Positions 34,001 to 46,500 of a stretch of 64,000 bases of DNA are shown piece after piece. Origin of the DNA: Lytechinus variegatus (taxonomy: Eukaryota > Echinodermata > Echinoidea > Temnopleuroida > Toxopneustidae). The stretch covers positions 27,279,934-27,343,933 of the forward strand of contig NC_054743.1 of assembly GCF_018143015.1 (NCBI RefSeq), read 5' to 3'. The translations under genes were made by a program, and so were the position numbers. Numbering within the stretch: the first letter of the stretch is position 1; every line of letters starts with the position of its first letter. The notes beneath the pieces were generated by a model, which saw only the letters and a list, made by a program, of their open reading frames with translations, was not told the DNA's origin and made no database searches.

Positions 34001-37000
34001 TTATATGCTCTGCATAGAATATTTATCTTTCTCGACATCGCGGGGTTTATACGCACTTTTATTATTAGTGACATGTTTTGATATATCCGTATATAAGTAT
34101 GGACAATAATATCAAAAACTAGTTTCGTCGATATACAACTTCAAATAACATCCTGTCTCGTAAAAACACATTTTCTGCCAAGCCCCCTCCCCACCCCTTT
34201 TCCGTTTTTTTTGGGTTTCGTCAAAGGGCTAGAATGTAGATTTACCTCCCTGTATTTTAATCCCTGTTAAATCCAAATTTCGGTAACGAGCGTGAATTTC
34301 GTTATCAAGTATTAAATAGTTCGTGGACAGTCCCAAAGCCGTGACGGGGGCATAATACAAATCTCAGCCGCACCCCCCCCCCCCAATCCACAATCCTCGG
34401 CAACGAGTGTCCCGAGACTCGAGCATGTGGTTTGGAACGTGAACAAATCGGCTTCTGGAAACAATAGGTTTTACAATTGGGGACACACCCCCAACTTGCC
34501 CTCTGACGCAATGATTATCATAACAGATTAAAACTGGATTTTTCAAGGGCGCCAGGGTAGTGGTGCTAGTCTAGCTACTTAGACTCGGTCAAAGAATATC
34601 ATAAGTGCCCAAGCTCAGGCATAGTAACATTGTTTTTTCTGTGTGTGTGTGTGTGTGTGCGTGCGAGGGTGTGAGTGAGGGTGTGTGTTAATGTATTTGT
34701 TTTATTCACTTATTGTTTGTTTCCAATATGAGATTAATTTCAATTGAATCGCCTGTCACCCCGGTGTCGTCACTGACCGTGATTGTTATGCAACGACTTA
34801 TTGCATTTCACAATTTGGTCATGTCGGTGGTTCCGGTGGTTTCTTGCCCTATTTTGAATAAAATGGGTTTACATTATATAGCCTGAAATGCACTTGTTTT
34901 CCTTAAAGGGATGGTCCGGGCTGAAAGTATTTCTAGCTTATTAAATAGAGTAGAATTCACTGGGCAAAATGCCGAAAATTTCATCAAAATCGGATAACAA
35001 ATAACAAAGTTATTGAATTTTAAAGTTTAGCAATATTTTGTAAAAACGGTTGTCATGAATATTCATTAGGTGGGCTGATGATGTCACATCCCCACTTGTT
35101 CTTTTGTATTTTATTACATGAAATTAGGTTTATTCAATTTTTTCCTCCAAGAACTAGAAAAATTGGATTAACAACAGCTGATTTAGTGCATTAGATATTT
35201 ATTGCTGCAACTTATTTCACTGTAAGGGAGACATATTATTCACACAAGTATGAAATAATGAAAAAAATATGATTTTATGTAATAACATAAGAAAACGGAA
35301 AGAGGAGATGTGACATCATCAGCCCACCTAATGAATATTCATGACGACTGTTTTCACAAAATATTTCTAAATTTTAAACTTCAATAACTTTATTATTTGT
35401 AATCCGATTTTGATGAATTTTTCGTCATGTTGCTCAGTGAATTCTACTCTATGTATTAAGATATAAGTATTTTCAGCCCGGACCGTCCCTTTAACCACCC
35501 CTATTTCGCAATTTCAAGAACACTTTCAAGATGAAAACAGAAAATGATATTTTCCATTTCGTGTATGAAGCTCAGTTTTTCGAAAATCGCGTTCACACTT
35601 CCTATTCATCATGAAAAGGCACTGAATGTGTCCCCTTTTTACAATCAATTTTGGAACGGTTGTGGTGAAATTTTTTTATCATAATAGAGAGACAATTATT
35701 AGACTCTTTACAATTTTTGGTCTTTACAAATTATTAGACTCTTTACAAATTTTGGTCTTTACAAATTTGTATAAAGATGTAAACCTTCGTATATTCATAG
35801 TCATGTTATCCCGTTTACTCACTTTAAGTTCGACAAGTTGATTTGCCGGGGAGAGGGTCTACCTATAGTGTTTTAAAAATCTTCAAATATTGAATATTTC
35901 AATGGAAATATCTGATTCATAAAAAAATACAAACTTTGCGCTTTTAACTTTTCATTTTCAAATCGTTTGCATTTATCTTGATATCATGTGAGGTTAACAA
36001 GGTTTACTCAAGTGAGTCATTACACCCAGTTCCTAACGGATAAATAATTCACATAACTTGGTACAACATGAACAATCAACTGAAGTATGTCGGAAAATGT
36101 CACAAATCGACAGGTGTTTTAAGATACAGGTATGACTGATAACCTTATTCCAAGGTCATTACAATGTCATTAAACTATCAAAGAAAAGAACAGGATACGA
36201 CTAGAAATTTGGGCTCTTATAGATGAAACACGATATACTTGACATTTCCAAGAATGATAACTTCAAAAAATCATTGACATGATTAATATGCTTATGATTT
36301 TCTCTTTCTCGTGTTTTCAATATTTTAGTGGATCTACCATGGACCTGTCACTCGATATTGGTCTGTGTGGATGGGGTCGCCCCTTGCTATCCCCCCCCCC
36401 CCTCCTCTGTATATATTTACAGACACGTGCCTCTTAGAAAACCTAAAAAAATTATTAGAACCTGATATCTTGCAATCAATAACTTTTTCAGGTACTTTGT
36501 TCATTTTGTAAAAACTCATTATTAAAGCTTTACTTATAAATGATAGCTGGCATCTGTATTGATGCTGTTTAAGCGAATAATAATTTACTTCGTTTTCTTT
36601 CAAAATTATATTATACACGACTTTTATCTGTGAATATGCTGTCACGTGTACTTTGGATTTGATTGTCTAAATAACGTGCTGCTAAAGAGAAGAAAAATCT
36701 AAAAATCAATTCGCAGAAATGTTGAAAGTCCTCATCTCTCCACTCCCCCTGCCCCCCCCTCTCTCTCTCTCTTTACACACTCTTTCTCCCTCTCTTTATT
36801 ATTAAACGTCTGATCGATCTACATGTAGTACATGCAGACATCGAGCCATCTTCATCGTGTCCACGACCGTGACCTGGACCTGACATTCTAAAGTGCATTT
36901 TATTGTATTAAAACATGAAATATTTGGTATAAATTTAATTTCGCATGCAACAACCCATTTCCCCACTGTGAATCACTGTCATTCAGGGTCATCATGTTAT

Positions 37001-40000
37001 CCGGATGATTATGAAAAATAAATCAGACAGCATGGTCTCCGCTTTTATGAATTAATCTCGTAGTAAAAACCAACATGCATGATTCCGCATAAATCATGTT
37101 TTTCAGAACGCGATAAAGTGAATAATGCAGTGGATGTTAAATAAACGTAGAAAACATGATTTTAAAACAATGATGAAGGTGAAAGGTGGTAGTCCAGCCT
37201 GAAAATGATATCATTGAAACATCATGGAGTAATATCAGACAAGCATACCACTAACATTTCTTTAAAATCGTACAAGGAATAACGAACATATTACATTTTA
37301 AAGTTTTGCGTTATTTCAGTATAATAGTATTGTATTCATGTGTTCAAGAATGTGCAGTCAGCGAGATGATAATGTCATGTCCACACATGTTTTTTTTTAT
37401 ATATTATTTTTATTTTAAGGAATTATGTGTATAGTTTTGTACAAATAGGATTGACCACTGTTTACTATATGAGATAATCCTTGTCAAACCTTTTTTTAAT
37501 ACAAGGAGGCATTTTTTTGCACACAGGTACGGAAATGTCAAATGTGAAAATATGATTTCACATAATTACATAAGAAAAGGAAAATGAATGTAGCAAAATA
37601 TTACGTAACTTTGAAACTCAACAACTTCAATAATTCATCAGATTTCGATGAAATTTTCAACATGTTGCTTATGGAATTTGACTCTCTCTACATACATGTA
37701 TATATAATCACCTTTAGCCTGAAACATTGACAGTCTCGAGGAATCGACGTCATTGGTTATTTAATGAGAAGCTTTCTCTTGATCTTCAGTTTAAATTTAT
37801 TCAATCACTATCAAAATTATCATTTTTGACGTATTTTTACTAATATTTAAGTGTTTTCTATAAAGTATCTAACCTGTTATCCCTCCGTGCATATTCTGAG
37901 CCCCAAGTAGTTCACACTGGGATCATGATAAAGTCCAAGCTATTATCATACCCAAAAGTAGAAAAACAAACTTATCCAATTACACTAATTGTAGACTTGC
38001 GTTTAATTGCAGTGCGTTTAAACTTACATCAAACTGGCAGCGTCCTGATATATACTGTCGAGCGTCCCGACGGATATATAAAAAGTGAACATGATGAATA
38101 TTTAGGAAATACACAGCAATGAAATCAGTGAAATAGGAAGGCCTGAAATATGTCATATCTCCAAAATATTTCTATACAAACATAACATGTTCTGTGTTTG
38201 GTGTCATTTGATAGTATTTTACATATTTCGACAAGACACATCTTAATAATATGGGCTTGGCGAAAATCAGCCGCTCTTATATTGCATAATGTGAAGTGAA
38301 GTTTAGGTGACATGACCAACGCTAAACAGAATATATGCAAATAGTATTCTACTTCCCTAACACCTCCAATGAACTTCATATTAAGTAAAAAACACACACA
38401 GTTTTTCTATTTAAACAGATTCTCACAGAACAGTTTCTGAAATGTATACATGCGCTTCATTTCATATATTGAAAAAATAAATAGGAACTGAGTTTCACAT
38501 GGCAATGAGGAGAAAATAAGAATATTTTATATTTCATATAATAAAATACAAAAGAAATAGTGAGTGGATGACGTCATCAGTCTCCTCATTTGCACACCAA
38601 CCAGGATTAGCATATAACTGTTTTGGGAAATAAAGCGAAACTTTAAAATGTCATAACTTTCTTATTTTACATCCGATTTTGATGAAATTTTCGGTGTTAT
38701 GTTAGATGGAGTTTTCTCCTTTTATTTAACTTAACCTTTAAAAGTCATTTGGTACTATGTTAAAAGTACCAATTATAAAGTGAAATACGTCAGAACATAA
38801 TCCATGCAATATCCTTTGATTTTCAACAAATTCAGCAGGAAATACAATGTCAAGATTCAGGAAACATGACAGGTATCAAGACATGGTTTAAAATATACAA
38901 GTGGGAGTCTGTGAGGCCGCAGAAACCGGATCAATTGCGTCGGTTTTAGATAGCTCATAAAAACCGTATAGGATATCCGATGCGCAGAAACACTTTCTCC
39001 CACGAAAGGGTACTTGCATTCATGTATAGGGTTTATTCAGTGAAAGGAATGTAGATAACCTCATTTGACTGCTTTAAACGATTGTCAAATTGATAAACGT
39101 GACTTGCAATGCACGAAATTCAATTCATTGCAAGGGATTCGATACCATAGATCACTGATTACAATCGATAAAAGTTTAATTGAATTGAACTACAATAAAA
39201 TTGCGTTTGACCTTGTTTCAACTTCGGGAGTTCTCAGGTCTTCGGCTTTTTAGGAATCTACTGATCTATTTCGAAGAGAAATCGAGAACGGTTAAAACAA
39301 ATTACAATGAAAATAAAAAGACAAAGGAGATCTGGGTAGAAAGAAAAAAGAAAAGAAAAATCTTTTAAGAAAGGAGGAAGAGGGGGTAAGAAGAAGAAGA
39401 AGAGCGTTGTGGCCCAGTGGATTAGTCTTCGGACTTTAAAACAGAGGGTCGTGGGTTCGAATCCCAGCCATGGCGTAATTTCCTTCAGCAAGAAATTTAT
39501 CCATACTGTGCTGCACTCAACCCAGGTGAGATGAATGGGTACCCGCGTAGGAAGAAATTCCTTGAATGCTTTGAGCGCCTAGGCAGCCCAGCTAAAGCCG
39601 GGGTAATTATAATAGCAGGGCCCGCTGGGAGAACAGTTTTCGGAACTAAAGCGGCTTCCCTGGGTAAATATACCTATATTATTATTATTATTAAAAAATA
39701 AGAGAAATGAGAGGAAGGCGGGAAAAAAATAGGTTAAGAGGAAGAGAAAACAAGAGTCGACGAAGAAAAAAGGCGTTTTTGTTTGCAATTCAATGTGCGA
39801 TTGCTTCGCTCGTTCGGTCACAGTGTCTGTGTTTTTCTCTGTTTGCGTATTTCAGGGGGCAGAGGCCGGGGGGCAGTCCAGGGGAGCGTTTCATGAAAGG
39901 ACTTGTCGGACGTTTTATCCGACAAGTCCTGTTTTATCCGACAGTTACCATAGTAACAGTGCTTCTCAGCCAATCAGAATCAAGGAAAGATGTCAGATCT

Positions 40001-43000
40001 GACAACTTGTCAGACGAAAATGTTGATGAAACGCCCCCCCCCCCCGGAGGCAGTAAAATATATTGCAGTACAGGGGTGGGTTTTTTTGGGGACGCGGGCC
40101 GTGCGTGTGCTCGTTAAGGGTATAAAAAACACTGATTTTCAAAAAAAGGGGTGGTTTTGAAGGAATGGTCAATCGTGGGGTCAAACGTATTTATAGGGTA
40201 TTTTTTCCAAAGCTTTTTTTTAAAGACTAGCTAAACGTGAAGACTAGCTATACGTGTTTAGGATATGTTTTTTCCAAATTTTTTTTCCCCGGGGTCATAT
40301 TCTGGCGGCAACTTGTTTAGGGGCCAAAATGTGTAAATAAAGCCCGCGAAAAACTTGTTTAGGGGGCTATTTAGCACACACAGAAAAACTCGTTTAGGCA
40401 GTGGCGTAACTACGGGGGGGGCATGGGGGGCACGTGCCCCCCCCCCAATCGGCTGGCCAAAAAAAAAAAAAAAACGGGGAAAAGGAGAAAAAGAGGGAAA
40501 AAGGAAGAGAATCGTGGTGGGGGAAAGAAGAAATTGTTGTTTATCATAGTGTTATATTATATAACATAAGAAGCATTTATTCACAACTTTATGAAACATT
40601 ATTTGCTTAATTGTGTCTTCATTGTTCCTGGTGCTCGCATAGACTTTTTAACGAGATATATAGACCTGCTGTACTAAAGCCTCCCGTTTTCAAATCAATA
40701 TACAACAAAATATTTCCTGGCAATTAGAGTTATTATTGTTTTAAGTAGTGATATATTCTTCTTTTTCATGACTACTGAAAGTTATTGCCCTATTTTCCTG
40801 TCCGTGCTAACGTTCGCATTAGTGGTTTGGTGAGATTTCTGCTCTTCATGAACTCCTAAAATCAGTCCTTAAAATGTCAATTTTTCTGATCTGAATATAA
40901 AAAATTTTTAGCTCGCGCTTCGCGCTCGCATCATTTGGTTAGTGAAATACGTGGGGTCTTAGTGAATTCCTGCAAACAAGCCTTGGAATGCCCCTCTTCA
41001 TGTCTGAATTTCCTAGATTTTCAGCTCGCGCTTCGCGCTCGCAGTATTTCATTAGTGAGATGCGTATAATAATCATGATTACAATGACTTCAAAAAGTGC
41101 TCCATGTGTTTTTATGTAATTCTAACAAAATCAGCAAGCGCTTGGCACTCGCATTAGATGACTATGGTGAGATATGTATACTCTGACTTAATGGATTCGT
41201 AACTATAGTCCTTAAAATATCCTTGTTTGTGGTCAATATATACAAAAATTTCAGCTCGCGCTTCGCGCTCGCACCATTTGGTTAGTCAAATACGTAGGGT
41301 CTTAGAGAATTCCTACAAACAAACCTTAGAATGCCCCTCTTCAGGTCTATATTTCCTCAATTTTCAGCTCGCGCTTTTGCGCTTGCATGCAGTATTTGAT
41401 TAGTAAGATGCGTATGATAATCATGATTACATGACTACAAAAGGTGCTTCATGACTGTGTTTAGATGTAATTCTAACAAAATCAGCAAAGGATGGCAATA
41501 GCATTAGATGACTATGGTGAGATATTTATACTCTTAATGGATTCTAAAATATAATCCTTAAAATTTCCTTGTTTAGGGTCAGTATATACAAAAATTTTAG
41601 CTCGCGCTTCGCACTCGCATTGTTTGTTTAGCGAGACAGTTAAGTATCATGATTACAAAACAATTCGCTTATAATGTCAATTTTTAGCCCTAAATATCAA
41701 AAATTTTCAGCTCGCGCTCGCATTATTTAATCAGTGAGATACATATCCGTTTGATGGCACTGCATGTCCTTAAAATATCTCTATTAGGTCAGTATACCTG
41801 ACAACTGAGCGCGCTTCGCGCGCTCCCTAAGTGACCCGAAATTTTTGCTGGTGCCCCCCAATGCCGTGACCCACGGTACGCCACTGCGTTTAGGGGTCAT
41901 TATTTGGTCACGCATGTGTACAGCAAAACATTTGACGGGGGGAGGGGAGAGGGGGGCAGAGATCCTCGATTTCCCCCTCCATTTCTCCCATTCATTCTCT
42001 CCCCATTTCGGAAGGGACGGTAGTTTACAGCACTTCCAGCGACCCCCTCCCCTCATGAGGAAACGCTAGATGCATCCCGGAAAAATTCACTCCCAGTGCA
42101 TGTAAATTCTAGTCGACGGAATAAATATTAAAAAAACGGAAAGGTCGCCGTACTTTTTTATACTGTGATAAAAACAAACAGAAACGGGGAATCGTGGCCC
42201 GCCATGTCCTTCACGTTAGTGGGATAAAAGTTATTTTACTCCATATAGCTATAGATGATCGCATTTCTGGGCCTAGAGTCACAAAACATCTATGTACGGG
42301 AGCACTTTCCTTTAAAAAAAATTGAAAAGACTAAATTAAAGAGGTCATCAACATTATTTCAGTCCGGGGGTGGGGGGGGGGTATTCTGCGCAACCCCCCC
42401 TCCCCCGTCACCGCAAAATCGTGCAAGGAGCTACAGGTGAAGAAAACAGTATTATTTGACACCTTATCAACCAATTAATAATTGATGAATTGAAAACAAA
42501 TTAATTCTTAATAATGATTCATCAAAAATAGATAATGAGTATAAATTGATAATTAATAATCACATTACATAAATACGTGCTCCGGTCAAAGTATACCGAT
42601 TGGGGGATATTCAGGCTTAACGAGAGGGGGAAATGTGGTCTACCCACTATACTCCCCCATTTCCATCCCCACCCCTGCCTTGAAGGACTTTCACCCTATC
42701 TCAAGGTCTTCAGTGTGTTTCAGATTACATAATCTTGTCTCATGCTGCGATATACCCAACTCTATATAATACGCGTCACCAGCGCCAACATGGGGGGGGG
42801 GGCACAAGAAATCTGAAAACATCATATTAAAACCATGTATAAATTATTGAATTTATTAGAAAAAATTACGTTTTAAACATATAACTGAATTTGTTAATGA
42901 TATAATTAGATATACATCAACCGTGTTGGATGCAGTGGAGCAATGAGCCAAAAAAATGATTGAGGGGCCAAATCTTATAAAAAAGAAACTCGTGAACGAG

Positions 43001-43476
43001 CGGAAATTTCGATCTGATTTCAAACGAAAATTTAATTTCATTCATTATTAAGAAAAAAAAATCGTATATGACTCCTCTCAATTTCGTTCCTTTTGTCTTG
43101 TGTCATGCTTTTTTGTTTGGGGAGGGGGTATAAACTAGTGTCCTAAATCAATTTGCACGTATACATTTCATGCCGAATTGAATAAGATAAATAAATATTA
43201 ATGTTACGATCTCGTGTAATGAAAGAGGTAGGCTCACAAGTAGACAAACCTTTAACATTTATCATGCGTACTGAAAGAAATTTATTATCACGTGGGCTTA
43301 TATCGACTGGAACACATCATCACCTTCCTCCTCTCTCTCTTCAATTCTTTAATAACTAGACGAAGGGTTAGTTGAATGCAATTATTACATTAGTCATTTT
43401 AGTTAACTATTTTCTAGTCACATTTGCCGAAATAGTCATTTCTGAATTTATAATGATGATGATGATGGTGATGATT

Positions 43477-43508
<32 letters not shown>

Positions 43509-46500
43509 GATGATAATGATGATGATGATGATGATGATGATGATGGTGATGATTATGATGATGATAATGATGATGACGATGATGGTGATGATTATGATGA
43601 TGATGATGATGATGATGGTGATGATGATGGTGATGGTGATGATGGTGATGATGATCATGATTATGATGATGAGAACAAAATAATAATAATCATCATCATT
43701 ATCATCATGAATTTCATCAGATGAATTTATGTAGCGCAGTCATTAAATCAATATACTCTACTTTGTTTTGAAGGGAATTCATATTCAATTTGCTTATAGA
43801 ATAAAACATATATATAATTAGAGATGTCAGATACACCCAGTTGACGAGTCATTCTGACAACTCTTTGTTTTTGGCTTGTCATTTCCTTCTTGCTTCTTTA
43901 ATTGGGATGTATAAGCCTTTCATGTTACGCCACTTGATGTGTAATAAGAAGTCCGCATGTAGGCACGAGGTGGCCGACCTTTGATATTAGATTCAATCTC
44001 ATATCTGCTTTACGGAAATATATGACCATTGTTCTCCATAGTAATCATATTTATCATCCTCCTTTAAAACAAAGTACACTATCATGTGATGTATTGAGTC
44101 CAGATATCAACAGCCCAAATATGGACTAATCACTGTTAATAAATGTATTGTTCCTGCGGCTTATGAATACAAAGGCCCAAGCTAGTATGATAATATGATA
44201 ATCATTTTAAATTTATTTGCGGAAGGGCAAAAAGCAATAAACGCAGTCAGAAAAATGGCCCTAAATATTACAATGTATATGTAAATAAAATAACAAGAAA
44301 AGTGATAACAAAAAATGCAAACAGTACTCTGATAGGAGTGACATGGTGATAAGTTTTATATAGCTGAATGTCACGTCCTTGCCTCGACCAGTGGATAAGG
44401 GTATCAATATGAGCCACCACCGTAGCAATTATTGTTATTTTGGTAAACATTGCTAACATTCTGTAACAATGGAAGCGGTATATGTTATCTTGTCTTTGTT
44501 TTAAATTTCAAATCAAATATCATTTGCTTCTGCAATCTTCCCCTTTGATTTTTTGTTTAAATTCATTTCTTTTTTTCTTCTTCTTTATTATTATCATTAA
44601 CATATTTATTTATTATGATTATTAAAAATGAAATCATTGATGCTTCTTGTAATTCCATATTAATCATCCAATTTATTCAATCCATGCCGATGATAATTCC
44701 AAATTTCCAATGAATTAAATCATAAAGGTCCCTCTTTTACCTCCATGATTGTATCATGGACCTAGGTCCTTCATTGTATGAAGTCAAAGAAGGTTATTTG
44801 AACGGGCTATGTAAAATGACTATGAACGTATTCAAAGTCTAAACTACTCCATTTTAACTGGACAAATCAGACCAGCTTTTGTGTTTTAAAAACTATTTGA
44901 TAGTCTGCCTACAAAGCCATTTACCAACTGACATGGATATATGAAATAAACACGTCTGAAACAAGAAATCTATAATATGTGCCGGACCTGTTAAATGATT
45001 ATAATTTCCGCAAGGAAGTGATTCTTTGTTCACTAGCAAGTACAACCACCTGGTCCGTAGGATAACTACTCTATTGAATGTTGGAATTATAGAACAATAT
45101 TACGTTATCCGTTAAAAAAGCGATTATACGCTTGATGTACGGCCAGACATGTGGCGTAACCCGCAAATCCCGTCAGTATTTCCATGGACCTAGTGGTAGG
45201 TCCATGGTATTTCGAAGAAGAGTTTTTCGCTATACGACGCACGACGAACTCAAGAACATAGAAAATATATAGTCAACCCGGTCAAATGCCATTCATAACA
45301 ATGAACAGCTAATAAGTCTTTGACGAAATACTGGTGAATCCAAACAGCAGTTTGTCCAGGGCGCCGTAACACAAAGGTTAGCGATTAATCGCTAAATGAA
45401 ATGACCAATCAAGATCCTCGTCGCATGCGCATTTTGCTGAGTAGACTGACTATGAACCAATAAGAATTGTTCTTTGAAATTAGCGATCAATCGCTAACCT
45501 TTGTGTTACGGGACCCTGGGCTCTGGACAAACGACATATTGCATTTTTTCGTCAGCTCCGAACTCTCAGACGAAACTGTTGTTCCGGTTCACAAATTTTC
45601 GATAAAGACCCCTCCCAGCTGCTCTTTGTCATTTGAGAGCATGTAATATATATTTACCGTGTTCTTGATGGCGTCGTGCGTACCGTTGCGAAACAACTTA
45701 ATGATGAAGCAATTAATATGTTCAAGCAACACCATAAAAAGCAAAGGAAGTAAAATACCATTAATTAGTTTGAGGATGGATTGATTTTGGCGAGGTGACA
45801 GAATCGAGAATGGGACATTATTCTGAGCACGTAGCCAACTTTATTAAAAAGCAAATTTCTAGATGCAAAAAAATCTTCTTGGAAGGGGGGGGTGACATAT
45901 TCGTCATGACTATATGGAGCAAATGAAGGAGTTGCCCGATCTCACAGTTGTGAAGTCATATCCGACCAATTACAAATCACCATAATGATAGCGATGTCAA
46001 CTTTTCAAAATATTCAAAAATCATATTTTTCTTATGCATGGTTTGTCCGAGTTTGTTTTAATTATCACCTAAACCCTTTTTTCTCTCTAATTTGTAACAA
46101 AATAGTCGATATGGTTTGGATTCTTCTTCAAGTCTTCTTCATATATAACATCATTGCCTTTTCCTCCTAACACCCTATAATAAAAGCCTCCGACCCCCCC
46201 CCCCCCGTGTTCGTAACGCCACCAGCATGACCAGACGTGATAACCTTGGCCTTCCTGTCCACTTTCCAAGGCTGGTAGGGCGAGACTAAAGACCTTGACT
46301 TCATTTCACAATGGACACCATCCTGCCATCATAATCATATCGGTATCAAGTTTATATACATTCATTCCAGATTTGTTGTTATATACGTAATAATTCTTTA
46401 AAAGAAATTTCATCCTGACATCGAGATGGGGCTTTAAAAAAATGACGGACAAAAATACCAATGTAAAATCGACTAAAATCTTTATCTACAGATAAGAAGG

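Noticed and set aside
40911-41830. CRISPR-like array
   Set aside because: Repeats are imperfect, spacers resemble each other in a three-unit pattern, there are no cas genes, and the sequence is eukaryotic.
43372-43683. Methionine-rich and isoleucine-rich open frames
   Set aside because: Both come from the (GAT)n microsatellite, which contains no stops in several frames.
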